The position numbers and the translations under genes are program-made. The notes under the pieces were generated by a model. The model was not told the origin of the DNA, did not search any database, and saw only the letters and a program-made list of their open reading frames with translations. Below are positions 23,562 to 34,804 of a stretch of DNA of 64,000 bases, piece by piece; within the stretch, counting starts at the first letter, position 1; each line of letters begins with the position of its first letter. The DNA is from Acanthococcus lagerstroemiae (taxonomy: Eukaryota; Arthropoda; Insecta; Hemiptera; Eriococcidae), in NCBI GenBank assembly GCA_031841125.1, contig CM063108.1, forward strand, positions 57,372,122-57,436,121, given 5' to 3'.

Positions 23562-23816
23562 ATGAGTGTAATAGAAGAACCGTGCGTATCGTGCTTCATA
23601 CGGGAAGAATGTGAAAGAATGAAAAATGAAAACTCAAAACTCCGTAACATAATCGAACAACTACGGAACGAAAATAAGAAACTTTCAGCAACAATAGAAG
23701 AAATGCGGGCCACGGATCAAGTTCTGAAAGAAGGTGGTAATACTAAACCGAGTGCACCTAAAGAACCTTCACCTAGGGCTCAGAAAGTATTAGATTTATT
23801 ATTTGATCCTGAATAA
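23562..23816 (+). CDS. 84-aa coiled-coil protein carried by the transposon
   Basis: Complete ORF from ATG at 23562 to TAA. The N-terminus has a cysteine pair (CVSCF) followed by Glu-Cys. Residues about 18-50 form a heptad-like, highly charged coiled coil (RMKNENSKLRNIIEQLR then KKLSATIEEM). The tail is proline/serine-rich and ends DLLFDPE. An in-frame TGA lies just upstream, so this ATG is a true start unless splicing supplies another. A 3' splice site (CACTTTTAG) ends at 23520. It lies 0.5 kb before the transposase-like gene on the same strand. I do not recognise the family; a small DNA-binding or dimerising accessory protein is possible but unproven. Confidence 0.55.
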   Translation: MSVIEEPCVSCFIREECERMKNENSKLRNIIEQLRNENKKLSATIEEMRATDQVLKEGGNTKPSAPKEPSPRAQKVLDLLFDPE

Positions 23817-24311
23817 AAAGCTGAAAAATAGTAGTAAAATACAAATTTTGTTATGTGATTACACCAGCCAATCCTATGTAAGAAAATGTTTTTAGCGGTC
23901 GTATAAATAAGTTGAATAAAAATATACTCGCGTTTTCTATGTGTAATCCCAAGTACCTATTCACTAATTTGAAGCAATAAAATGTCAAGAATACTTCCCC
24001 ATTTAGATGAAAAAGAAGATTTAATAAGTTTCTGCTTTTCATTAACCAACTTTATTCAAACATTATGTTAGTACGATTCAAATGAAGTGAAGTGAAGTGT
24101 CGCCGGTGCGAATAAAACTTTTAGAACTGTTCTAAAGAAGTTTAAAAAAAAAAAGATTTGACTATTTTTTCTAAAATTGCTCTTTACCTACAGCACAGTT
24201 TGATCAACAGAAATTTACATGTAGGTACCAACACACATTATTATTTTCCCATATTATAGTGAATTAACTGTTGAACCCTGATTTTGTTTCTTTGACGCTT
24301 CTTCTTCAGCC

Positions 24312-27300
24312 ATGAATGAAGAACAAAGACGGTATTGCTTTGCAGACAGGCCATCAGTATCGAGAGCTACCTTCTATCGATCACTTGCTGCTTTTACCTC
24401 AGATAATATTGAACTGGTGAGAGTGTATTGTATTTCATTCCTCATAAATTTACTTTCGCTTCTGTTCAATAACACTTTTTCACCCTCTCATGTCCACATA
24501 GACATTTTAATTATATATATTTCCGCCAGACTGATACTGCCGATGATGATTATACTGATGCCCCACCACATACGAGTAATGAGCCCTCTATAACCACAAG
24601 TTCAATATTGTCTACCGCCATTCAACGGGATACGTTTTGTGAACATTTTTCAAGCAATGACGATGAACAGCTAGCTAGTGATGATGGTGACCAATTACCT
24701 AGCAATGATGACCAGCTACTCAGCGATAGTGAGCTAATATTTAGCGGTAAGCTTATGCCGTATGTACTGCCAGATCGTAGTATTTCCTCGATTTCTAGGG
24801 TTAGGCCAATACTCATTTCCATGAAATTTATGATGAGTTATTTCTTGAGCAATATTTGTTTTAATGCATCACTGCTTGATAAGGAAAATTACTTATACTG
24901 AGACTGTAGACTATACCTACTTGTGTACTGCCACGATAGCCTTTTGAGCATTTTCCTTTTATACTTATTTGTTCAGACCCGGATGATCATCTTGACCAGT
25001 CTACTGAACAGACCACCAGTACAAGTTATGTTGGCAATGAGCAATTGTTCAGTGTGTTTGCAAGCAGTAAGATAACTAGAACGGCCATAAATGAAATCAT
25101 GGCAGTTCTGCGGAACTACACCATTCCTCACGACATCCGTAAGCTACCTGCTGACTGGCGTACAGTAGTTGGAAAACATCAAACACCAGCTATAGAATGC
25201 TCCGCGACTTTCCAGTATTCATATTTTGGGATAGAACGAGCTCTGCGAATAGGCATTGCGGATTTTGACCATGATAAGGAAACACTTGAATTACATATCA
25301 TGATTGATGGTCTTCCTTTGTTCAATTCCAGTAACAAATGTTTTTGGCCAATTTTAGGCAGATTCGAAGAAAAAAAGATTTTCCTGATAGCCCTGTTTTA
25401 TGGAACATCAAAACCAGAGAACAGCAATATATTTTTGAAAGATGTTGTCTTGGAATGTTGCACCTTAACTAGTGATGGAATTCAAGATTTAGTTGGTAGG
25501 AACTACAATTTTCACTTGGAATGTATACATGTCGATGAACCAGCTCGTAGTTTCATTTTGAACATAAAACCACACAATGCGTACAGTAGCTGCCCAAAAT
25601 GTACTGTGAGAGGTACTCATTTCACGTATTTTGAACACCGACGGTGTGCCATTCGGGTACCTATACTAATTTCTCTTGGTTTTCTTTAATGTAGGCATAT
25701 ATATGCATAACAGAGTATGTTTTCTTGACCAAAACGCTCTTCTTCGCACATCAGAGTCTTTCAGGGATGTAACGGATGTGGATCATCACCATGAAGTTCC
25801 ATCTGAATTACTGAGAATTACTGGTTTTGATCCAGTGATGCAGATACCAATTGATCCAATGCACCACTTTTATTTGGGTAAAAATATGTTTGCGAATTAG
25901 AACTATATCCCTATTGATACAAAATGATGAAATTAGTGATTTTATATTCAATCCCGCTTGGAAATCGTGGGCCAACCTGAATTCCAGCATCGGCGCCAGA
26001 TATACGCCAAATTTACCCTCGATTCTGGCGCAAATCAAGCACCAATCGCAAATTGGCACTCGATTGGCACCAGGTGCCATAGTCGGGCCAAATATACGCT
26101 GGCCCCAACTGACTCAAAATTCCAGCAACGGCGCTTACATGTATATCAAATGAGAAGGCGCTAGCGACAAACTAGCGTAAATTTGATGCTGGCCCCACGA
26201 TTTCCAGGCGGGATGTAGCGAACCTAACAATAAGAGCAGCATCCTTAAAAGAGTCGTCTCTACAAGAAACAATGAGTTCTTCAGCATATCTCTATTTTTT
26301 AACATGACTGCAAGGAAGAAACAAGGTGGGGGGGGGAGAGTATGCTGTGAGCTCATCTTTATTAAATTACAGTTTCGAGGAACTTCACTGACGGAATCAG
26401 TAGTTGAATTACATTTGCTTATTTTACTACATGCCTTTTGTACTTCCATAATTTACAGGTGCTACGCGCAAGTTACTCTTACATTGGTGTGAAGGCGATT
26501 TACAGTACCGCATTTCACTATCAGCTAAACGAGCAATATCTAAGGCGATGGAGGAGTTTCAAGTATACTGTCCTCGTGAGTTCGCGCGTCGTCCTCGATC
26601 CCTGCATCAGCTACATTATTTTAAAGCTACAGAATTCCGCATGTTCCTTCTTTATTATGGAAGTGTTGTGCTGAAGGGAAGGTTGCCTGAAAACCAACTG
26701 CACCATTTTAACGCACTTCAGATGGCTGCACGTATCCTTACCGATCCCTCTCTCATCACTCAGCCTAATGCTTGTGATTATGCCAACGAACTATTGCGGG
26801 CATTCGTTTCTGATTCTGCTGAAATTTATTCTCCTAAGTTCGTTACCCATAACATCCACAATCTGATACATGTAGTTGACGACGTAAAACGATTTGGCCC
26901 TCTAGAAATGTATTCCTGTTTTCCATATGAAAGTTATCTGTTCCAACTGAAGTCTTTAGTTCGATCAGGAAGACTGCCTGTTACCCAGGTCTTTCGTCGT
27001 ATTCACGAGTTATCGGTTTTTTCGTCCTCCAAAAGTGACACAATTTTTTCTAATTCTGTTGGAAAGAAGGTAGTAGGTCGTAACACATTGCAACTGCCTG
27101 CGAACATCCCAGAGGATGAATATGATAAATTCTTCATGTACAAAACAGAAAAATACTGCATAAGAGGGGACAATCTTGCAGACAAATACTGCCGGATAGA
27201 TCACGAAAAGCTGGTGGCAGCTCAGTTTTTTGCTAAAAGTAAATCAACCGGTGACGTGTACATGTGTGGACAGTCTTTGAGAAAAGTGAAGCCTCTTTAC

Positions 27301-27462
27301 AAGGAACCATACACTTCGGAATACATCGACATTTGCATTTTTAAATTTGGAGTTGACGAACCACATGCCTGGAAAGTGGATAGAATTACAGACAAATTTT
27401 TTGCGGTTCCATACAAGGACACGGACCACTTTGTTCTCATGAAAATGCTGCATACACTCTAA
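24312..27462 (+). CDS. transposase-like protein, 714 aa, five exons
   Basis: Exons at 24312-24416, 24530-24746, 24977-25612, 25695-25877 and 26459-27462, all with GT-AG introns. Together they total 2145 nt, exactly 715 codons with one terminal stop. The N-terminus is short and basic, followed by an acidic Asp/Ser stretch (about 36-107). The core has TRTAINEIM, then IDGLPLFNSS (Asp at ~218), then WPILGRF, VDEPARSF (Asp at ~294), a CPKC pair (~313/316), IDPMHHFYLGATRKLLLHW, and a long C-terminal part with YSPKFVTHNIHNLIH and MYSCFPYES. From memory this layout matches animal Tnp2/transposase_21-like proteins, DDE/D-type transposases of CMC-like elements. The two Asp residues and a downstream Glu are candidate catalytic residues. 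An AG acceptor ends two bases before the ATG, so an upstream leader exon is likely. No frameshift or stop was seen. Confidence 0.82.
25951..26214. mobile_element. MITE in intron 4 of the transposase-like gene
   Basis: Terminal inverted repeats of about 23 bp: ATCCCGCTTGGAAATCGTGG at 25951 and, inward from 26214, ATCCCGCCTGGAAATCGTGG. The interior has further GCCAGATATACGCC-like palindromic motifs. It lies wholly within an intron, so the gene stays open. I could not identify a TSD. Confidence 0.75.
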
Positions 27463-27498
27463 ATCTAGTAAGTGTAGCACATGTCTAAGTTTTTTTAA

Positions 27499-27504
27499 AA
27501 TAAA
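27499..27504 (+). terminator. AATAAA poly(A) signal
   Basis: Canonical AATAAA 37 bases after the stop codon of the transposase-like gene, consistent with its 3' end. Confidence 0.6.
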
Positions 27505-28019
27505 TTCCATTGATACTACATCATAGTACCAATGTTCTGTAGTGTATTTGATCACTTCTCTCTTTCGTTTCTCATTCTCTGTTGCAGTGTCACACAATTT
27601 AACAGCATTTATCATCTACGTCAAATCCTTCGATCAAAATATAAAATTTGCCAAAAATATCTATAATTTTCTTTTTAAAAATTTTCTTGGAAATGAATGC
27701 AAATCTATATATTCTGCGCTTATCTTCGTTCAACTTCCTAATGGTAATTGTATGTGTTCATATTATGTGTATTGCATGTTAAATATTTCTTTTCTGCTTC
27801 CTAACAGCTCTAAATATGCAGATAATCTATTCATAATTTGAAACTTTTTTTAAAATTCAGTATTATGATTACCTACTAAGCTAACTTAGTATTTATCCAT
27901 TCTGGATTTTTTGGTTCTAATGAGTACTTACTGGGCGGATTTTCGGTGTCTTTGGCCCTAAAAATAAAACCTTGAAACTTTGGGCTTGATTCTGTAGTAT
28001 TAACTTATACCGCCATGAT
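27505..28019. other. intergenic part of the transposon
   Basis: AT-rich; a 99-codon frame at 27542-27841 has no recognisable similarity and I do not call it a gene. Confidence 0.4.
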
Positions 28020-28235
28020 CATGGGCGTAGCTAGATAGAACTTTTTCCAGGAGGGGGTAAAAATTGTCAACAAGTTTGCCATTTTTCAAGGTTTTGGTAT
28101 GTGTATCATATTCTTAAAAAATGTCTTCAGACACTCATTATTCATGTTTTGATTTTAAGTATTCATAAATAATTCCATTTTTCTCAAACCCAGGGGGAGG
28201 CACTTGCCCCTTGCTCCACGCAGACTATGTCCATG
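28020..28235. mobile_element. 216-bp hAT-type MITE
   Basis: 8-bp TSD with one mismatch (GCCATGAT at 28012-28019, GCCACGAT at 28236-28243). Ends are imperfect inverted repeats, CATGGGCGTAG on the left and CATGGACATAG inward from the right. A GGAGGGGG tract and a CCAGGGGGAGG tract lie inside. It is inserted in the transposon between its two spliced genes. Confidence 0.7.
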
Positions 28236-28239
28236 GCCA

Positions 28240-29180
28240 CGATCCTATAAGGTTTAGAATGTTCAGGGTTTTGGCCAGTCACCTGTTGTTATCGTCCAAA
28301 CATACACTCAAGCAGCAAAAAAACAAATAAGCTGAAGTATGAAGTAAAAAAGTTCTGGAGAAATGATCCAATACACCTGTGAATTCTGTTTATCCCCGAG
28401 TCTACTTCAGTTCTGTTTGTTTGTTGGGTAGGCCATAAGTTAAAATACAGTTTGGTGAATCTGTAATCCTACATGACCACAACGGAAACCACCAGAGGGA
28501 TAATTGAAGCAGTGAAAATTTATAGTAATCCTAAAAATATTTAAATCCAGGTAATTCTCTCTCAATAACTAATGGTGTAACAGGGTACGAAACTGGATTT
28601 CCTTTCTCTTAAATGTCTTCGAACTTCATTCTGAACATTTCAGTTTCTTGTTACCTACAGATCTTGGAGGGTATAAACACTCTTCATGTTACGAAGAAAT
28701 ACTCTATCATCCACGTAGATGGTGTTTACAAAGTCTATCCACGTCATGAAAGTTGGGTGGTTTTCATTTCTTATGCAATAATACGGTGGATATACGCCTG
28801 ACGTGTTAATTGTCACCTTTGGCTGTGTATGGGAGTAGGGGGTGGCAGTGGGATTAAAAATTTTACATAATCCTTTGATAGAGCTCTCCTTACTCCGCTT
28901 TTTAGCCTGTTCAAATTTCCTTTGACGTAGCATAATGAGCAAACAGCAGACATCGAAACCGAACATTATTAAAAACTTGATAGTTTCAAAATTGAAAGGA
29001 GAGCCGACATTGGTGAATATTAGTGAAACCAACCCAAGTTTACATAATTTTACTTTTACATCAAATGAAACTAAAATCTGCTCAACACTCATTGAAATTT
29101 AAAATTCTAAAAGTATAAGTGGCACCATACTACCTACTCTTACAAATTGGTAATTAATATTATGTATCATCACATTGTCA
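28240..29180. other. presumed 5' non-coding region of the DUF4806 gene
   Basis: No open frame here could be joined to the downstream gene. It may hold a promoter or intron sequence. An acceptor (CACATTGTCAG) ends at 29181. Confidence 0.35.
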
Positions 29181-29184
29181 GATC

Positions 29185-31932
29185 ATGGAGCTTGCCAAAT
29201 TCGTGATCCTATTAGAACCAGGCTTGTCAAGTAGGCCTATGTGCATTGTGAACCGGAAGTGGATCAACCACTCTAACCAGACTTTTCGGTACCCCAGCAA
29301 TATGAGCCGTGACGCCATCTATGATCGCGCTATTGATGACGTTGACCCTGAAGAATCTTGGGGAACTTACCGATTTGAAGAAATTCTGTTCAGCGCTGGT
29401 GATAATTTGACCCCAAGTATCACTGATTGATTCATTGATATAATAGTGTATAATGTTGCTTATCAGTTTGTTAATTCGTTGCAGAGAAACTTGGCATTAT
29501 TAAGAAAAAGCTTACCGATTTCGAAAATTCAAGTTTGGAATCAGATGAGGCGGCGTATACTAAGTAAAATAATCGTATTTTCGAAAGTATTTAGGGTAAT
29601 GTGTAGTTTTTCTGTATTGAGATTTGTAATTACTAATTTTTTTACTTTCACAGACCTGTCACCAAGCGTCAACGGAAACCGTGTCATACAAATTCGTTAC
29701 CATCCCCCGGAAAAAACTATCAGACAAAGTCATTACCACCCCCTGTGCCATACAAGAAGTTGCCACCCCCTGTACCATCCAAGAAGTAAAGTAGATTTGA
29801 AATTATTTAATTCCTTGTAAAAGAATAGTATGAGGGTTGGACGTGCTATGTGCGCAAATGGGTCTCAGAAACAGTTGTTCTTAGGTTCTATGAGCAGGCT
29901 AATTTTATGACTTGCATGCTAGTAATTATTCTTCATAACATTATTCTTGGACGCATACTCAATTATTTAATAATGCTTACCATTGCTGATTGCAGTTCAT
30001 ATATGCCCGGTTCGCAAGCAAAAATTTCCGGCATTGATGTTGTTTTTAATTCAGAACATGGAAATCTGTCCCATAAGTTAGTAGGCTACAAGTTGCATAC
30101 TACTGATGCATTTTTGGGCGTTGGTTTCATTCTGCGTCGCGTATTTTCTCATAATTTTATTTTTCTATTGTAGAAACCTTACATATGAAGATATTGGACA
30201 GCTACATCAGTCAGCCCCTGACGAAAAGGATACCCCAAGTAATCTGACCTGTGATAACCTGGACGACATAGATACACGAAGTAATGTGAACTGTGACAAC
30301 TTGGAGGACTTACGTCAAGGAGAAGTGGAAATTTCAGAAATGCCGATCCAGAAGTAATTATTTCACCCTTAGAACTGAATTAGATTTCTGCGATTTTGCC
30401 ATGAGAGGCCTATGGATACTTTTATTTCTGCTAGATTCTGTGACCATAACATTACAATGTAATCTAATAAATTTAAACAGTCAGCCGAAATTTTCATGAA
30501 GGTTTTTGTGAGGATTCAGAATTCTCTTTTTCTTTTTGGTAGTAGTGCACCCAGTTTCTACATTATACTCGTAAAAGCACGGCAAAATAATTCCCACTAA
30601 AATGGAAAAGATGTGAAGAACAGATAACTTTTTGATTAATTATGGATACCTATTACAAATAAAAATGCCGACTCAAGCGTGCGCTACTATTATGAATTAC
30701 AAGAAGTAGGTACTGTAGCAGACTATGTTTCTTTTTACTCCATCCATGTCGGCTTACTCATACTGTACGATAACTATTATGAAGATAAAAAATATTCTAA
30801 TACATTCATATTTCTCATTCTTTATCAACTTTCATGTGCTGCAGGCTTCCTGAGAGGAATTTGAAGTCATTGGGTGTACGCAGAAATCTTTCATATGGAT
30901 TCTCACCTTCGAAGTACTCCCGAATGTGCTTCAGAAGACCGAAGGTGGCAACTGAAATCGCCGAAGAAAATAAGATATTGAAGGCAATACGGAATGAGCA
31001 TGGTATCTAATCTGTTCATGGCTTTTAATGACATGTCTTTTTTATTAACATATTTTGCAGAAGAAATTATGATTGTAATCTCTGTCACACAGCCAGAACG
31101 AACAGAAACATAAACGCCTTAAATCAGAACATCACTCGTTTGAGACAAGAACTGATAAAACTAGGTCAAGGTACCGGTGAAGTGCCTGCAGCAAAGGATG
31201 AAGAATTCTATTCAATTTTCCCCATTTGTGACGTAGATCAGCTGAATAATCTGGAAGAAAGGATAAAGAGTGGCACAGCTGAGGAGAGGAAATTTGTAAA
31301 TTGATTGGTTTAAAAAATACTTGCTTATTTTGTCCACTAAGCAGCGAAATGATTTCACCATTTTCTTCTGTTTCAGAATGCATTTTTAGGTTTAGTTGCT
31401 GACCAATTAGAACATCTGAAAAATTCGACTTCTGCCAAATTCAGGAAATTGTTGGGGGCCATTTTCCACAACAACATTACAGCGACCCATGGATGGAGCT
31501 GCACAGGGCCAGAAAAGACCCCTATGAAAGACCTGCTATGCGTAAAACTTATCTGTGGTATGTAAGAGTCTATTTCATTCATCTAAATATTACCGCAATA
31601 TTTCGAGGGGAAGTTGAGAAGAGGTCCACATTATACAGTTTTCGTCTTCCAGAGAAATATAATTAATGGTAGCTTACAGTACCTCTGTATTCCTCAGTGA
31701 TACCTAACAGTAATAGTGGAGAATGCCAGTAAGTTCTTTATACATTAATAATCATTAATTTGTCTTTTTAGATTTCGCTGAAAAAAAATGGTTTTTATCT
31801 ACTCCAAAAATGCCATGCACTCTGTTAAGGGAGTGGATAAAAACACAGAACCAGACACGGACACGCTATCCGCGAAAAAAAGATACTGAGTCATCAACAC
31901 CAAACAACATAACTGATGCAGTACCTGAATAA
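29185..31932 (+). CDS. DUF4806-domain protein, 462 aa, nine exons
   Basis: Exons: 29185-29398, 29485-29563, 29654-29785, 29996-30076, 30174-30353, 30845-31002, 31093-31295, 31377-31557, 31772-31932. All introns are GT-AG. The total of 1389 nt closes as 462 codons plus TAA. The N-terminal ~80 residues (KFVILLEPG, VNRKWI, SWGTYRFEEILFSA) resemble the N-terminal domain often paired with DUF4806 in insects. The middle is basic then proline-rich (SLPPPVPYKKLPPPVP), then acidic. About residues 320-409 match the DUF4806 pattern (FPICDVDQLNNLEERI, FRKLLGAIFHNNITATHGWS, MKDLLCVKLIC). DUF4806 has no established biochemical role; here it is a transposon passenger or second transposition protein. For exon 7, the acceptor at 31092 was chosen because the one at 31055-31056 breaks the frame. 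Confidence 0.82.
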
Positions 31933-32011
31933 TATTTAAAATGTTTAAATTTTGAGAAACTGTCGTCGAGTGTAATCCTCCCCTCCCTGGAAAATTACTG
32001 CCCTCACACTT

Positions 32012-32075
32012 GTCTACCCCCTCTCTCTCTCTCTCTCTTTCTCTCTCTTTCTCAGTCTGCCTCACTCTCTCTTTC
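32012..32075 (+). repeat. (CT)n microsatellite
   Basis: CT repeats with occasional TTT interruptions, 80 bases after the DUF4806 gene stop. Confidence 0.9.
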
Positions 32076-32099
32076 TTTCTTCCTTTCGTTGCCTTTACT

Positions 32100-33085
32100 C
32101 TCGTAGTCGCTATCCAACCCATTCTACTGTCTCGACTAAAGGAAGGGAAAACCACGCAATTGCCTGATATCTGATACTACCTTCTCAACCTAGCCTCCCA
32201 TAACCCGCACCATCGCCTTCCTAAGCATCTCGCTATAAGCCTATGCTAAAAGCCTCGATTGAAACTTAGCTCTCATGAAGAAGTGTTGATTTTCGGCTGA
32301 ACAATTTCTAGTTAACCAAAAAAATGGTTAACCATCTTCAAATTTCTGTAAACTATGTCACATACAAAAACCACTGAGCAAAAGAATCAGCAGACAATTT
32401 AGATACGTACACATACAAAAATCCAGGGCGTACAGTGGAGTTCCTCTACTACGGGTGGATATGTCTCTGGACAAACTATGATTTTCCTGTAAGTTTTTTT
32501 TTATGCGGTTCAGAAAATTTTGTTACCCCTTTTTGCGAATTTGAAATGTACAACTGACTTGAATATTCCAAATGCGAATTTCCGGCCTTCTTATTCCCTG
32601 GTAGGAGGGTTACATTTCTTGAGTCACTAATCCATGAAAAATTTCGAATTTATCACACTGGGAGTGGGCAACAGCTGTTGTAAGTGAAGCAGTAGAGACT
32701 CAAGTGAAATGGAGCATTTGAGGTTCGTAATTTCAAATATCACGTTACTTTTTCGATGTGAAAATGCGGAATATCGGTATGCCACCTGGCCGTTTCGCGT
32801 CTCACCGGTCCACCATGTTCTTCAGTTTTTCTGTCAGGGCTGTTCGTTTTTCAACTGAAGTTTTCTGATAGCTGCTTCATTTTGCCAATAACTGCCGGCT
32901 TACTATTACGTAAGAGCTTACTTTTCTCGACCTGACATTTTAGTGCAGACTATGCACATTAGATGTATTAGAAGTCTCCTGCTGTTGGGCGGTGGTACAG
33001 GGATACTTGAGGGATCAGAAAACGCCACTACTCCCGGTATTTACGAACAGGAATCTAAAATAACGAAGACATAATTGCCATCTGG
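32100..33085. other. no recognisable gene
   Basis: Non-coding part of the large transposon; no open frame with a recognisable domain. Confidence 0.4.
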
Positions 33086-33089
33086 AGCT

Positions 33090-34195
33090 TTCTTGTCACC
33101 TTGAGATCTTTTCTCAAGAGCCATCTTCTCCATTATGGACCTCCTCTCTTATACCCTGTCACTTCCCCAGCCCATATGCTCTCCTCCAACATGAAACTTT
33201 CACCATCATGGGCCTCCACTACCAATTTGAGCCCCCCTCACCTCCAGCCGCTCCTCCATTATAAGCTCACTTACTTCACAGGTCTTCTCCTCCATTCTGT
33301 ACCTCCTACCCTACTTCTAACAACCCCATTCCTCAATAGTATAGTACTCTTTTCCCTCAGTAGCCCCAATCCATAGTCTCCCCCAACATGACCCCGTACC
33401 AGTACCCGAACACGGCCCTCTCCCCCACTATGAACCCTTCTCTCTAAGTAAGGTACAGAACCGATTGAGATCAGGCTTAGAACACCATCTCAGCTTGTTC
33501 CCTCGCTCAGCCTTCCTTATCTACCACGTCATGAGCCCACTTCTCCATCACAGACCACCTCCCAAACCCATGTCCCCAGACACCGCCTTCCTATCACGAG
33601 TCGTTTCCAGTAACTACCGCGATCCTTTCCTCAAGAGTCTCTATCATCACCTCGAGCCCATTCGCCCATCTTGAGCGCCTCTTTATGAGCCTCTGCTGCA
33701 TCACGTACCCACCACCATCTCCCATCTCGAGCAACCTCCATGATGTTCTTCTCTACTCAAACCCAAGCCCCCCCCCTCCATTGCCGGCTTCTTACCTGAT
33801 TTGAACATCCTCCTCCATCTCGAGCATCTCTTTTACCACAAGACCTATCTCGCGAGACAACTCCTCTACCCCCGGACTTTCACCACCGTTACCTGTCCCC
33901 TTACTCGACATGAATCCACTTTCCTTCGCCATCCCTTTAGTGAACATCCACCAACAGCTTTGTCTACACCAGTTGGAAAAGCCTTCTCCTCCTCCAATTC
34001 TCCGCACCATCAGGAGCTTCCTTCCACCACAGTGGCCAGATTTTACATATCAAGGTTCGTGACAGTTTCCTTTCCCACCCTCCTCCCCTCTTCGACCACT
34101 GCAACCACCCCCTATACTGCTACTAGTCCTCTTCCACATCGTGAGCCTCCTTCCTACTTCTCCCACCAACACCTCAAGGAGGACAAGTTCTAGAT
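33090..34195 (+). repeat. pyrimidine-rich degenerate minisatellite
   Basis: Recurrent CTCCTCCATYATGAGCC-like units at roughly 25-40-base spacing, strongly biased to C and T on the plus strand. The open frames within it are composition artefacts. Confidence 0.65.
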
Positions 34196-34389
34196 TTGAA
34201 GCCCCAGGAAGATTTTTCAGGGAAGTGGAGGTGGAATTTTGATTTTTAATATACAAAAAAAATGTACTTATGTTGAATTTTATACCAATATATTTTGTAA
34301 ATTTTCTTGAATTTTGCATTATATTAATTTATATGACATCTGGCTACGTGTAGGATTACAGTTGACAACAATAATGGGTCCAATTCTCA

Positions 34390-34804
34390 AGGGGGGGGCT
34401 ACCATTATTTGGTAGTAGACAGTAGTGGTGCTGCTAGTATCCCTACTGGTAGTGAAGTGGGTAGTGCACTACCATTCTGTGGTAGGAAATGTGGAAGTGT
34501 TACTACCGGGATTTCTACCTCATGGCAGTAAAGTGGGTAGTGCACTACCATACTGTGGCAGAAAATGCGGTAGTGTTACTACCGGTATTCCTACCTGATG
34601 GTAGTGAAAACAGTAGTGCCCTACCACTATTGGTAGGACTGTCGGTAGTGCATTGGGCGTGCGCTACTGGTATCTTTCCTGGAAGGAACTGCGGTAGTCA
34701 ACAGTCTCACACCTGGTAGGATTGCCACTTTCCTACCGAACATTCAACCAGTAGTTTTCCTACTGTTTTTAAAAAAGATATGGTAGCAAATTGCCGGCTG
34801 CGGG
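34390..34804 (-). repeat. right subterminal GGTAG/CTACC repeats
   Basis: More than twenty GGTAG/CTACC-type motifs in 415 bp, including near-identical blocks such as GGGTAGTGCACTACCAT at about 34459 and 34529. It mirrors the left subterminal region and ends at TTGCCGGCTG. Confidence 0.75.

Larger units (their letters stand above)
19891..34804 (+). mobile_element. 14.9-kb DNA transposon with three intact genes
   Basis: Ends are inverted: CCCAGCCGGCAA on the left, TTGCCGGCTGCGGG on the right (the right has two extra bases). GCCCC flanks both ends (19886-19890, 34805-34809), and removing the insert restores the LINE frame precisely. Both subterminal regions are packed with GGTAG/CTACC motifs. 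Inside, on the plus strand, are a coiled-coil ORF, a transposase-like gene and a DUF4806 gene. Two MITEs, a strong hairpin and two degenerate repeat blocks also lie inside. Superfamily is uncertain: the transposase resembles the Tnp2-like branch of EnSpm/CACTA-type (CMC) elements. A KDZ-like affiliation cannot be excluded, and the apparent 5-bp TSD may really be shorter because of C runs. Confidence 0.85.

Noticed and set aside
25613..25689. Transposase exon 3 read through to 25689
   Set aside because: The read-through ends in a stop. A donor at 25613 joins in frame to 25695 and restores the expected cysteine-pair context.
31057..31092. Exon 7 of the DUF4806 gene starting at the first AG (31056)
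   Set aside because: That start brings an in-frame stop; the acceptor ending at 31092 keeps the frame through to the final TAA.
33101..34193. Open frames on both strands in pyrimidine-rich DNA
   Set aside because: Low-complexity C/T composition keeps frames open; no domain.
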